NCBI RefSeq assembly: GCF_020707215.1
Contig: NZ_JAJFET010000005.1
Coordinates: forward strand, 186,001 to 250,000
DNA from: Sphingomonas sp. PL-96
GTDB lineage: Bacteria; Pseudomonadota; Alphaproteobacteria; Sphingomonadales; Sphingomonadaceae
Length of the DNA: 64,000 nucleotides
Direction: 5' to 3'
The notes below the pieces were generated by a model that worked only from the letters and a program-made list of their open reading frames with translations, ran no database searches and had not been told where the DNA came from. Below are positions 41,124 through 49,848 of this stretch, piece by piece (the stretch's first letter is position 1; every line of letters starts with the position of its first letter). The position numbers and the translations under genes were made by a program.

Positions 41124-42167
41124 ATGCCCGACACTGCTGCGGCTCTGGGCGAAACCGCGCCCATGAACATGATCCAGGCGATCAACTCCGCGCTCGAGGT
41201 CGCCATGGCGCGCGATCCGGACGTGATCGTGATGGGCGAGGACGTCGGCTATTTCGGCGGCGTCTTCCGCGCCACTGCCGGGTTGCAGAAGAAGTTCGGC
41301 AAGACGCGCGTGTTCGACACGCCGATCACCGAGACCGGCATCGTCGGCGTGGCGATCGGCATGGGCGCCTATGGCCTGCGTCCCGTGCCGGAGATCCAGT
41401 TCGCCGACTACATCTATCCCGCGCTCGACCAGCTGGTGTCCGAGGCGGCGCGGCTGCGCTATCGCTCCAACGGCGACTTCACCGCGCCGATCACCGTGCG
41501 CTCACCGTTCGGCGGCGGCATCTTCGGCGGCCAGACGCACTCGCAGTCACCCGAGGGCATCTTCACCCATGTCTCGGGCATCAAGACGGTGATCCCCTCC
41601 ACCCCCTATGACGCCAAGGGGTTGCTGATCGCCGCGATCGAGGACAATGATCCCGTCCTCTTCTTTGAGCCCAAGCGCATCTACAACGGCCCGTTCGACG
41701 GCCATTGGGACCGTCCGGCGAAAAGCTGGGCGCAGCATCCCGCCGCCCTCGTTCCCACCGGCTATTACCGCGTGCCGCTGGGCAAAGCGGCGGTGGTCCG
41801 CCCGGGCGAGGCGCTCACCATCCTCGCCTATGGCACCATGGTCCACGTCTGCCAGGCCGTGGTCGAGGAAGCCGGCATCGACGCCGAGATCCTGGACCTG
41901 CGCACGCTCGTCCCCCTCGATATCGAGGCGATCGAGGCCTCGGTGCAGAAGACCGGCCGCTGCATGATCGTGCACGAGGCGACGCGGACGTCGGGCTTCG
42001 GCGCCGAGCTCTCGGCCTTGGTGCAGGAACGCTGCTTCTACCATCTCGAGGCGCCGATCGAACGCGTCACCGGCTTCGACACGCCGTACCCGCACAGCCT
42101 GGAATGGGCCTATTTCCCCGGCCCCGTCCGCATCGGCGAAGCGCTCAAGAAAGTGATGAGGACCTGA
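41124..42167 (+). CDS. bkdB: Branched-chain 2-oxoacid dehydrogenase E1 beta subunit
   Basis: Transketolase-like partner of E1alpha, 347 residues. It has MIQAINSALEVAMARDPDVIVMGEDVG, FDTPITETGIVGVAIGMGAYGLRPVPEIQFADY, and the C-terminal IVHEATRTSGFGAELSALVQERCF. ATG at 41124 is chosen for the GGAGGAGAAGG ribosome site. It lies 14 bases after E1alpha, and its stop overlaps the E2 start (TGATG). Confidence 0.95.
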   Translation: MPDTAAALGETAPMNMIQAINSALEVAMARDPDVIVMGEDVGYFGGVFRATAGLQKKFGKTRVFDTPITETGIVGVAIGMGAYGLRPVPEIQFADYIYPALDQLVSEAARLRYRSNGDFTAPITVRSPFGGGIFGGQTHSQSPEGIFTHVSGIKTVIPSTPYDAKGLLIAAIEDNDPVLFFEPKRIYNGPFDGHWDRPAKSWAQHPAALVPTGYYRVPLGKAAVVRPGEALTILAYGTMVHVCQAVVEEAGIDAEILDLRTLVPLDIEAIEASVQKTGRCMIVHEATRTSGFGAELSALVQERCFYHLEAPIERVTGFDTPYPHSLEWAYFPGPVRIGEALKKVMRT

Positions 42168-43540
42168 TGGCACGCTTCAGCTTCCGCCTGCCCGACATCG
42201 GCGAAGGCATTTCCGAGGCGGAGATCGTCGCCTGGCACGTGGCCGTGGGCGACCGCGTCGAGGAAGACGCGCGCCTCGCCGACATGATGACCGACAAGGC
42301 GACGGTCGAGATGGAAAGCCCGGTCGCCGGCATCGTCATCGAGCTTGCGGGCGAGCCTGGCGACAACATTCCGATCGGCTCGACGCTGGTGGTGATCGAG
42401 ACGGAAGGCGAGACCGAGAGCGACACGGTCGTGGCGGAGAACCCCGGCGTGGAAGTCGCCACCGACGCCACCCCCGCCTGCCTCACCCCGCCCGAGGCGG
42501 ACGGCGCCGCGTCCACGCTCCCCGACAGTACCCCGGCGAAGGCCGGGGCCCAGTTGGGAGACGCCCGCGAGGAAAGCGCAGCACCCGCCACGACGACCAC
42601 CGATGCTGGCCCCCGGCCTACGCCGGGGTACGAAGAAGCAGAAGCACCCGCTGCTGCTTCCAAGCACCCCATCCTCGCCTCCCCCGCCGTCCGCGCCCGC
42701 GCCCGCGACCTCGGCATCGACCTGTCGCAGGTCCGTGCCGACGGCGATCGCATCCGCCACGCCGACCTCGACGCGCACCTGCGCTACGGCCAGGCGCAGG
42801 GCTATCACGCCCCGCGAACCAGCCGCGCGCGCGCCGACGAGACGATGAAGGTCATCGGCATGCGCCGACGCATCGCCGACAACATGGCCGCATCCAAGCG
42901 CCACATCCCGCACTTCAGCTATGTCGAGGAAGTGGAGGTGACCGCGCTGGAAGCGATGCGCGCCGACCTGAACACCCACCGCGGCGACCGGCCCAAGCTC
43001 ACCCTGCTGCCGCTGTTCATCGCCGCGCTGTGCCGGACGCTCCCCGACTTCCCGATGCTCAACGCCCGCTATGACGACGAGGCCGGCGTGGTGACCCGCC
43101 ACGGCAACGTGCACCTGGGCATGGCGACCCAGACCGACGCCGGGCTGATGGTTCCTGTCATCCGCGACGCACAGGACAGGAACGTCTGGCAGCTCGCGGC
43201 CGAGATCGCGCGGCTCGCCGAAGCCGCCCGGACCGGCAAGGCGCGCACCGACGAACTGTCGGGCAGCACCATCACCGTCACGTCGCTCGGCCCCCTGGGC
43301 GGCGTCGCCACCACCCCGGTCATCAACCGACCGGAAGTCGCCATCCTCGGCCCCAACCGCATCGTCGAGCGCCCGGTGTTCGTCGACGACGGCCGCAGCG
43401 GCGATGCGATCCGGCGCGCGAAGCTGATGAACGTCTCGATCTCGTGCGACCATCGCGTGGTCGACGGCTGGGACGCCGCGAGCTTCGTGCAAGCGTTGAA
43501 AAAGCTGCTGGAAACGCCGGTCCTGCTGTTCGCCGACTGA
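42167..43540 (+). CDS. Branched-chain 2-oxoacid dehydrogenase E2, dihydrolipoamide acyltransferase
   Basis: Core acyltransferase of the complex, 457 residues. Domains in order: one lipoyl domain (about 3-77, lipoyl lysine K44 in DKATVEM), a long linker (78-165), the E1/E3-binding domain (about 166-205, ILASPAVRARARDLGIDLSQV), a second linker, and the catalytic domain (227-457) with the active-site His in SCDHRVVDGW (H429). Residues about 121-155 of the first linker are encoded by a palindromic repeat element that is otherwise found between genes. No E3 (dihydrolipoamide dehydrogenase) gene follows, so E3 is probably supplied from elsewhere. Confidence 0.95.
   Translation: MARFSFRLPDIGEGISEAEIVAWHVAVGDRVEEDARLADMMTDKATVEMESPVAGIVIELAGEPGDNIPIGSTLVVIETEGETESDTVVAENPGVEVATDATPACLTPPEADGAASTLPDSTPAKAGAQLGDAREESAAPATTTTDAGPRPTPGYEEAEAPAAASKHPILASPAVRARARDLGIDLSQVRADGDRIRHADLDAHLRYGQAQGYHAPRTSRARADETMKVIGMRRRIADNMAASKRHIPHFSYVEEVEVTALEAMRADLNTHRGDRPKLTLLPLFIAALCRTLPDFPMLNARYDDEAGVVTRHGNVHLGMATQTDAGLMVPVIRDAQDRNVWQLAAEIARLAEAARTGKARTDELSGSTITVTSLGPLGGVATTPVINRPEVAILGPNRIVERPVFVDDGRSGDAIRRAKLMNVSISCDHRVVDGWDAASFVQALKKLLETPVLLFAD
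42528..42631. repeat. Palindromic repeat element inside the E2 gene
   Basis: Arms 42528-42553 and 42606-42631 are 26-base inverted repeats differing at two positions, with a 52-base spacer. The left arm is identical to the intergenic copy at 49625-49650 over all 26 bases. It is translated in frame within the flexible linker of E2. Confidence 0.88.
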
Positions 43541-43591
43541 GACGGTGCATTTCCGACCAGGCGGTAGCTTTGCAGGGTCGGAGCCGTTAGC

Positions 43592-44839
43592 GTGTCGGTC
43601 ATGGCGCTGATCGACATTTTTTTCGCACGGGCCGTGACCAAGGGCCAGCTTACCGTACACCACGCCAACGGCAGCACCGGCCGCTTCGGCACGCCGGACC
43701 CGGGCTTCCCCGACGTCACGATCCGCTTCACCGACCGCAAGGTGCTGGCCTCGATCGTGCGCGATCCCAGCCTGGGTGCGGCCGAGGCCTATATGGACGG
43801 CCGTCTCGTCGTGGAGCAGGGCGACATCCGCGACCTGCTGGTGCTGTTCAAGAAGAACAACCTGTGGGAGGTCGGCGAAAGCACCCTCAAGGCGCGCGGC
43901 ATGCGCAAGGTCGCCAACGCCGTCTTCCACCGGCTCGACCGCTACAACCAGGCACGCCAGTCGAAGCGCAACGTCGCCCACCATTATGATCTGTCGGACC
44001 GGCTCTACGATCTCTTCCTCGACGTCGACCGCCAGTACAGCTGCGCCTATTTCACCGACCCCGCCAACAGCCTGGAACAGGCGCAGACCGACAAAAAGGC
44101 GCACATCGCCGCCAAGCTCGCGATCCGGCCGGGCATGCGCGTGCTCGACATCGGCTGCGGCTGGGGTGGCATGGCGCTTTACCTTCATCGCAAGACCGGG
44201 GCCGAGGTGCTGGGCGTCACCCTGTCCGAGGAACAGCTCAAGGTCGCGCGCCGCCGGGCGGAGGAAGCCGGGGTCGCCGACAAGGTCCGCTTCGAGCTGA
44301 TCGACTATCGCGCGGTCGAGGGCCAGTTCGACCGCATCGTCTCCGTCGGCATGTTCGAGCATGTCGGGCCGCCGCAGTATCGCACCTTTTTCGCCAAATG
44401 CCGGCAGCTGCTGAAGCCGGATGGCGTGATGCTGCTCCACACCATCGGCCGCGCCGGTGGCCCGGGCGTCACCGATCATTTCACCGCCAAGTACATCTTC
44501 CCCGGCGGCTACAACCCGGCGCTGTCGGAGATCGTGCGCGCGCACGAGGGGAACAAGATGTTCCTGACCGACGTCGAGGTGCTGCGGCGCCATTATGGCT
44601 TCACCCTCGCCCATTGGTACGACCGCACGGTGGCGGCCAAAGACGCGATCGTCGCGCTCTATGACGAGCGCTTCTTCCGCATGTGGACCTTCTACCTCGC
44701 AGGAGCGCAGGTGAGCTTCGACTATGGCGGCATGGTCAACTACCAGCTCCAGTTCGCCCGCTCGCGCGACGTGCTGCCCCTGACCCGCGACTATATGCTG
44801 GAAGAGGAACGGCGGCTGCACGAGGTGGCAGGCGCCTAG
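43592..44839 (+). CDS. cfa: Cyclopropane-fatty-acyl-phospholipid synthase
   Basis: S-adenosylmethionine-dependent enzyme adding a methylene bridge to unsaturated membrane lipid chains. The 415-residue protein has the SAM motif VLDIGCGWGGMALYL (about 184-198), the preceding HHYDLSDRLYDLFLD and QYSCAYFTDPANSLEQAQ segments, and the downstream SVGMFEHVGPPQYRTFF. The N-terminal region (1-120) is the lipid-binding domain. The GTG start has GGAG 8 bases upstream; ATG at 43601 is possible. Confidence 0.95.
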   Translation: MSVMALIDIFFARAVTKGQLTVHHANGSTGRFGTPDPGFPDVTIRFTDRKVLASIVRDPSLGAAEAYMDGRLVVEQGDIRDLLVLFKKNNLWEVGESTLKARGMRKVANAVFHRLDRYNQARQSKRNVAHHYDLSDRLYDLFLDVDRQYSCAYFTDPANSLEQAQTDKKAHIAAKLAIRPGMRVLDIGCGWGGMALYLHRKTGAEVLGVTLSEEQLKVARRRAEEAGVADKVRFELIDYRAVEGQFDRIVSVGMFEHVGPPQYRTFFAKCRQLLKPDGVMLLHTIGRAGGPGVTDHFTAKYIFPGGYNPALSEIVRAHEGNKMFLTDVEVLRRHYGFTLAHWYDRTVAAKDAIVALYDERFFRMWTFYLAGAQVSFDYGGMVNYQLQFARSRDVLPLTRDYMLEEERRLHEVAGA

Positions 44840-44861
44840 AACACGGCGACTCTCGCCTCCC

Positions 44862-44970
44862 GTTCGTGCTGAGTGGGGGCTGAGCGTGTCGAAGCCCCGT
44901 ATCGAAGCACGGGTGGCGGCCCTTCGATACGCCATTTCGACTTCGCTCAATGGCTACTCAGGACAAACGG
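44862..44970. repeat. Degenerate paired inverted repeat (REP-like variant)
   Basis: The left half (GTTCGTGCTGAG..., GTGTCGAAGCCCCGTATCGAAGC) and right half (CCTTCGATACG...TTCGACTTCGCTCAATGGCTACTCAGGACAAACGG) are rough complements. It is a diverged relative of the 98-bp elements, 46 bases before copy 2. Together they fill most of the 355-base gap 44840-45194 between cfa and the MATE gene, which otherwise holds nothing I recognise. Confidence 0.7.
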
Positions 44971-45016
44971 CGAGGGCGAATTCCCCAAAGCCTGCTGCTC
45001 CATTCAACCCGTTTGT

Positions 45017-45114
45017 CTCGAGTAGGGATAGAGCTTGTCGAGAGCCCGTATCGAGGGAGCCACCACGACCGACCTCTCGATACGCCGTCTCGACAGGCTC
45101 GACGGCTACTCGAG
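45017..45114. repeat. Paired inverted repeat (REP/BIME-like), copy 2
   Basis: Units 45017-45057 and 45074-45114 face each other, bounded by CTCGAG. The sequence matches copy 1 (7197-7294) in reversed orientation, including the same 98-base length and two distinct unit variants in opposite order. Confidence 0.85.
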
Positions 45115-45194
45115 GGCGAGCGGGGGGGCATTGGCATAGCAAGGTGCCAATGCACGGCTTGCACCGAACCACCCCACCGTAGCACGGCATTCCC

Positions 45195-46538
45195 ATGACC
45201 GTGCCAGCCCCGCTCACCCGCGCGTCGATCTTCCAACAAGCCTGGCCGATCATGCTGGGCCAGACCACGGTGCCGCTGGTCGGCATGGTCGACACGGTGG
45301 TGATCGGCCGCACGGGCGATGCCGCCGCGCTCGCCGGGATGGCGCTCGGCACGACGATCATCAACTTCCTGTTCTGGAGCTTCGGCTTCCTGCGCATGGG
45401 GATGACCGGCATGACCGCGCAGGCGCAAGGGTCCGGCGACACCGCGGAAGTGCGCGCGCTGCTAGTGCGGGGGCTGATGCTCGGGGTGGCGATCGGCGCG
45501 GCGCTGTTCGCGCTCCAGCTGCTGCTGGTGCCGCTCGCCTTCCACCTGCTCGCGGGCGATGCGGCGCTCGATGCCGCCGCCCGGGGCTATGTCACCGGCC
45601 GCTTCTTCGGCGCGCCGGCCAGCCTCGGCGTCTTCGCGCTCACCGGCTGGCTGCTCGGCCTCGGCCGCACGCGCGCGGCGCTGCTGCTCCAGGTCGCGAT
45701 GAACCTGGTGAACGCCGCGCTCTGCATCGTCCTCGTCTCCGGGCTCGGCCTCAGCGCCCGGGGCGCGGGTCTCGGCACCGCCTGCGCCGAATGGAGCGCG
45801 CTGCTGCTTGGGCTCGCCATTGCGGGCCGCATCCTCGGGCCCGGGGCGCTTCGCGGCGTCGGCACCGGGTTGTTGGACCGGGCGAAGCTCCGCCGGCTGT
45901 TCGCGGTGAACGCCGACATCATGGTCCGCACGGTCGCGCTGCTGGTCCTGTTCGGGTGGTTCGCCAATGCTGGCGCACGACTGGGCGCGGTGCCGCTCGC
46001 CGCCAACCAGGTGCTGATGCAGTTCGTCTCCGTCTCCGCCTTTGTGCTCGACGGCTTCGCCTTTACCGCTGAGTCGCGGATCGGCGGGGCGATCGGTCGC
46101 GGCGCCCGCACCGAGCTGCTGCGCGCGACGCGTCTTACCGGCGAATTCACGCTGGCCGCCGGCGCCGCCTTCGCGCTCCTGATCTACCTTGCGGGCGCGC
46201 CGCTGGTCGCGGCCATCACCGACAACCCGGACGTGCGCGCCCACGCCGTCGCGCTGCTCCCCTTCGCTGCGCTGGTGCCGCTGGTCGGCGCTCCCGCCTG
46301 GTTGCTCGACGGCGTGTTCATCGGTGCCACCCGCGGGCGGAGTCTGCGCAACGCCGCGCTTGCCGCCACGCTCCTCTACCTGGCCACCGACCTGGCTCTG
46401 CGCCCCTTCGGCGCCCCCGGCCTGTGGCTCGCGCTGCTTGCCAGCTACCTTTATCGCGCCGCAGGGCTCGGCCTTGGGCTTCCGAAGCTGGTGCGATCGG
46501 TCGGCGTGCCGCTTGCGGAAGCGCCGCGCGAGGCATAG
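45195..46538 (+). CDS. MATE-family efflux transporter (DinF-like)
   Basis: Inner-membrane antiporter of 447 residues with 12 predicted helices in two homologous halves. The first helix region [41 protein letters not shown] and the later [35 protein letters not shown] are characteristic of the DinF/DNA-damage-inducible branch. MATE proteins export drugs or metabolites using Na+ or H+. The substrate is unknown. It lies just after the repeat cluster. Confidence 0.92.
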   Translation: MTVPAPLTRASIFQQAWPIMLGQTTVPLVGMVDTVVIGRTGDAAALAGMALGTTIINFLFWSFGFLRMGMTGMTAQAQGSGDTAEVRALLVRGLMLGVAIGAALFALQLLLVPLAFHLLAGDAALDAAARGYVTGRFFGAPASLGVFALTGWLLGLGRTRAALLLQVAMNLVNAALCIVLVSGLGLSARGAGLGTACAEWSALLLGLAIAGRILGPGALRGVGTGLLDRAKLRRLFAVNADIMVRTVALLVLFGWFANAGARLGAVPLAANQVLMQFVSVSAFVLDGFAFTAESRIGGAIGRGARTELLRATRLTGEFTLAAGAAFALLIYLAGAPLVAAITDNPDVRAHAVALLPFAALVPLVGAPAWLLDGVFIGATRGRSLRNAALAATLLYLATDLALRPFGAPGLWLALLASYLYRAAGLGLGLPKLVRSVGVPLAEAPREA

Positions 46539-46629
46539 AGCGCGCGCGCAACCTGCCCGCCTACGCCGCGCTGGGCCGCCGACCGCAACCTCGGCGGCAA
46601 CCGGCCCGGGCAATTCGGAGAATGAGCTG

Positions 46630-47847
46630 ATGGCCGACAAGATCAATCGCGTGGTGCTCGCCTATTCGGGCGGCCTCGACACGAGCGTGATCCTGAAATG
46701 GCTGCAGACCGAATATCAGTGCGAGGTGGTGACCTTCACCGCCGACCTCGGCCAGGGCGAGGAGCTCGAGCCCGCCCGCAAGAAGGCCGAGCTGATGGGC
46801 GTGAAGCCCGAGCACATCTTCATCGACGACCTGCGCGAAGAGTTCGTGCGCGACTATGTCTTCCCGATGATGCGCGCCAATGCGCTCTATGAGGGGCTGT
46901 ACCTGCTCGGCACGTCGATCGCGCGTCCGCTGATCGCCAAGCGCCAGATCGAGATCGCCAAGATGGTCGGCGCCGACGCCGTCAGCCATGGCGCGACCGG
47001 CAAGGGCAACGACCAGGTCCGCTTTGAGCTCGGCTATTACGCGCTCCAGCCCGACATCAAGGTCATCGCACCCTGGCGCGAATGGGACCTCACCAGCCGC
47101 ACCGCGCTGATCGACTTCGCCGAGAAGAACCAGATCCCGGTCCCCAAGGACAAGCGCGGCGAAAGCCCCTTCTCCACCGACGCCAACCTCCTCCACACCT
47201 CGTCCGAGGGCAAGGTGCTTGAGGATCCGTGGGAAGAAGTGCCGGAGTACGTCTTCTCGCGCACCGTCAGCCCTGAGGATGCGCCCGACCAGCCCGAGAT
47301 CATCACCGTCGATTTCGAGCGCGGCGATGCGGTTGCGATCAACGGCGAGGGCATGAGCCCGGCGACCCTGCTCGCCAGGTTGAACGACCTTGGCCGCACC
47401 CATGGCATCGGCCGCCTCGACCTGGTCGAGAATCGCTTCGTCGGCATGAAGAGCCGCGGCATGTACGAGACCCCGGGCGGCACCATCCTGGGCGTGGCAC
47501 ACCGCGCGATCGAGCAGGTCACGCTCGACCGCGGCGCCGCCCACCTCAAGGACGAGCTGATGCCGCGCTATGCGGAGCTGATCTACAACGGCTTCTGGTT
47601 CGCACCCGAGCGCGAGATGCTGCAGGCCGCAATCGACCACAGCCAGGAAAAGGTCACCGGCACCGTCCGGCTGAAGCTCTACAAGGGCGCGGCACACGTG
47701 ATCGGCCGCAAGTCGCCCTTCTCGCTCTATTCGGAAAAGGTCGTGACGTTCGAGGACGACCAGGGCGCCTATGACCAGCGCGACGCCGCCGGCTTCATCA
47801 AGCTGAACGCGCTGCGCCTGCGCCTGCTCGGCCGCCGCGACCGCTAA
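46630..47847 (+). CDS. argG: Argininosuccinate synthase
   Basis: Joins citrulline and aspartate with ATP in arginine synthesis. The 405-residue protein has the PP-loop [11 protein letters not shown] at the start, the [20 protein letters not shown] catalytic region, and [20 protein letters not shown]. Start and length match family standards. An AATTCGGAGAATGAG stretch provides the ribosome site. A hairpin follows the stop. Confidence 0.98.
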   Translation: MADKINRVVLAYSGGLDTSVILKWLQTEYQCEVVTFTADLGQGEELEPARKKAELMGVKPEHIFIDDLREEFVRDYVFPMMRANALYEGLYLLGTSIARPLIAKRQIEIAKMVGADAVSHGATGKGNDQVRFELGYYALQPDIKVIAPWREWDLTSRTALIDFAEKNQIPVPKDKRGESPFSTDANLLHTSSEGKVLEDPWEEVPEYVFSRTVSPEDAPDQPEIITVDFERGDAVAINGEGMSPATLLARLNDLGRTHGIGRLDLVENRFVGMKSRGMYETPGGTILGVAHRAIEQVTLDRGAAHLKDELMPRYAELIYNGFWFAPEREMLQAAIDHSQEKVTGTVRLKLYKGAAHVIGRKSPFSLYSEKVVTFEDDQGAYDQRDAAGFIKLNALRLRLLGRRDR

Positions 47848-47852
47848 TCGGC

Positions 47853-47879
47853 ACGGGGCCGGCGCCTGTGCCCGGCCCC
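47853..47879 (+). terminator. Hairpin downstream of argG
   Basis: A 9-bp stem CGGGGCCGG/CCGGCCCCG with a 9-base loop starts 5 bases past the argG stop; no T-run follows. It is a probable terminator. Confidence 0.6.
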
Positions 47880-47900
47880 GCCCTTCACCCGACGGCATCC

Positions 47901-49610
47901 ATGTCCCAGCTCCATTCCTCCTCGCCGCCCGCCTCCGGCCGGCGCCCCGACGCGCATTCGCTTGCCGACCGCCAGATGCCGGCTACAAGCAGGGACATGC
48001 AGGGGGATGGGGCAAGGCTACACTGGTGGCAGACACGGTGGTTCGTGGTCGCGATGGCGCTGCTGGCGGCGCTGCCGCTGGTCTGGCCGGACATTCCGCC
48101 GCTGCTCGACCTGCCCGGTCATATGGGCCGCTACCGCGTCCAGCAAACGATCGGCACGGGCACCGCGCCCTGGCTGTCCGACTGGTATAATTTCGACTGG
48201 AGCCTGATGGGCAATCTGGGGGTCGATCTGCTGATCGTTCCCCTCCAGCCGATTCTGGGGCTGGAGCTTGCGGTCAAGCTGATCGTGATGGCGATCCCGG
48301 TGCTGACGGCGATCGGCCTGTTGTGGATCGCGCGCGAGGTGCATGGCCGCATCCCGGCGACCGCGCTGTTCGCGCTGCCCCTGGTCTACAGCTTCCCGCT
48401 CCACTTCGGCTTCGTGAACTTCGCGCTGTCGATGGCTTTTGCGCTCAACGCCTTTGCGCTGTGGCTGCGGCTGGGGCGACTGGGCAAGCTCCGGCTGCGC
48501 GGCGTGATCTTTGTGCCGCTGGCGGCGCTGATCTGGCTCACCCACACCTTTGGCTGGGGGACGCTGGGCGTGCTCGCCGCCTCGGCCGAGCTGATCCGCG
48601 AGCACGACCGCCGCCGCAACTGGTTCGCTGCCCTGTTTCACGCCGGGCTGCACTGCCTGGTGCTCGCGCCCCCTGCCCTGCTGATGCTCTTGTGGCGCTC
48701 GGGCCATGTCAGCGGCCAGACCGCCGACTGGTTCAACTGGCGGTTCAAGATGCAGTGGGTCACCATGGTGATGCGCGACCGCTGGCAGCTCTACGACTTC
48801 GCCTCGCTGATGGTCCTGTACCTGGTGCTGCTGAAGGGCGTGCGCGACCCCAACATCCAATATTCGCGCAACCTGGGCCTGTCGGCGCTGTTCCTGCTCG
48901 CGGTCTATATCCTGCTGCCGCGGATCGTGTTCGGCTCGGCGTACGCCGACATGCGGCTGGTGCCGTACCTGTTCGCGATTGCGCTGATCGCGCTCAGGCC
49001 CAAGCACGGCATGTCGATCCGCAACGCCGCCACGGTCGCGGCACTGGGCCTCGCGATCTTTGCCGGCCGCATGGTCGCCACCACTGCCAGCTTCGCGATG
49101 TACGACCGCGATTACGACCAGGAGCTCGCCGCGCTTGATCATGTGCCGGTCGGCGCGCGCCTCGTCACCTTCATCGGTGAGACCTGCTACAACGAGTGGA
49201 CGATGACTCGGCTGCAGCACCTGCCGGGCATCGCGCTGGAACGCCGGCTCGCCTATTCCAACGACCAGTGGTCGATGGTCGGCGCCCAGCTGCTCACCAC
49301 CCGCTATCCGGCGCGCGGCTTTTCGCACGACCCGTCGCAGATCGTGACCGACGTCCAGTGCCCGCGCGAATGGTGGCGCCCGGTCGCCGGCGCGCTCCAC
49401 CGCTTCCCGCGCAACGCGTTCGACTATGTCTGGATGGTCCGCCCGCCGCATTATGACCGCAGGCTGGAACAGGGGCTGATCCCGATCTGGCGCCAGGGTT
49501 CCAGCGCAGTGTTCCGCATCGACCACCGCCAGCGCGCCGCGACGCTACTGCCAACCGACCTCTACGGTCCCACCGGCCGCCGCGCGCCCCGCCCCAACCG
49601 CGAGTCCTGA
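47901..49610 (+). CDS. Large polytopic membrane protein, possible GT-C-type
   Basis: Membrane protein of about 569 residues with roughly ten to eleven hydrophobic helices between 45 and 400, then a soluble C-terminal domain. The first outer loop after helix 1 is DIPPLLDLPGHMGRYRVQ, reminiscent of the acidic first-loop motif of GT-C glycosyltransferases, but no defining motif is certain. The C-terminal part (ARLVTFIGETCYNEWTMTRLQHLPG, VWMVRPPHYDRR) matches how exported domains of such enzymes look. The start is uncertain: GTG 47868, ATG 47901 or ATG 47976. The function is not known. Confidence 0.7.
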   Translation: MSQLHSSSPPASGRRPDAHSLADRQMPATSRDMQGDGARLHWWQTRWFVVAMALLAALPLVWPDIPPLLDLPGHMGRYRVQQTIGTGTAPWLSDWYNFDWSLMGNLGVDLLIVPLQPILGLELAVKLIVMAIPVLTAIGLLWIAREVHGRIPATALFALPLVYSFPLHFGFVNFALSMAFALNAFALWLRLGRLGKLRLRGVIFVPLAALIWLTHTFGWGTLGVLAASAELIREHDRRRNWFAALFHAGLHCLVLAPPALLMLLWRSGHVSGQTADWFNWRFKMQWVTMVMRDRWQLYDFASLMVLYLVLLKGVRDPNIQYSRNLGLSALFLLAVYILLPRIVFGSAYADMRLVPYLFAIALIALRPKHGMSIRNAATVAALGLAIFAGRMVATTASFAMYDRDYDQELAALDHVPVGARLVTFIGETCYNEWTMTRLQHLPGIALERRLAYSNDQWSMVGAQLLTTRYPARGFSHDPSQIVTDVQCPREWWRPVAGALHRFPRNAFDYVWMVRPPHYDRRLEQGLIPIWRQGSSAVFRIDHRQRAATLLPTDLYGPTGRRAPRPNRES

Positions 49611-49624
49611 GGCAGGCCCGAGGG

Positions 49625-49650
49625 GTACCCCGGCGAAGGCCGGGGCCCAG
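49625..49650. repeat. Hairpin repeat half-element (same as E2 insertion arm)
   Basis: This 26-base unit GTACCCCGGC...GGGCCCAG is identical to the left arm of the element within the E2 gene (42528-42553). It lies between the membrane protein gene and the next composite repeat in a 238-base gap. Confidence 0.85.
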
Positions 49651-49732
49651 TCGGGAAGACCTCCCGACATTGCGCCGCCGCCCACACCCGTCCCGCTGAC
49701 GAAGAGGCGGCACGAACGCCCTATGCGCCCCC

Positions 49733-49818
49733 GTGCTCCTGCGAAGGCAGGAGCCCAGGGCTCTGCGCGCCACAGCTTGTCACTCTGTTGGGTCCTGGAT
49801 CCCCGCCTGCGCGGGGAT
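49733..49818. repeat. Paired GC-rich hairpin repeat (composite)
   Basis: Hairpin GTGCTCCTGCGAAGGCAGGAG (49733 on) plus CCCAGGG, a spacer, then CCTGG plus hairpin ATCCCCGCCTGCGCGGGGAT (49799-49818). Same layout as 58735-58818 and, reversed, as 10513-10598. The region between converging genes may serve as a bidirectional terminator. Confidence 0.8.
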
Positions 49819-49848
49819 AGGATCGGGGTGCGTCCGAAGCGGCCGCCT

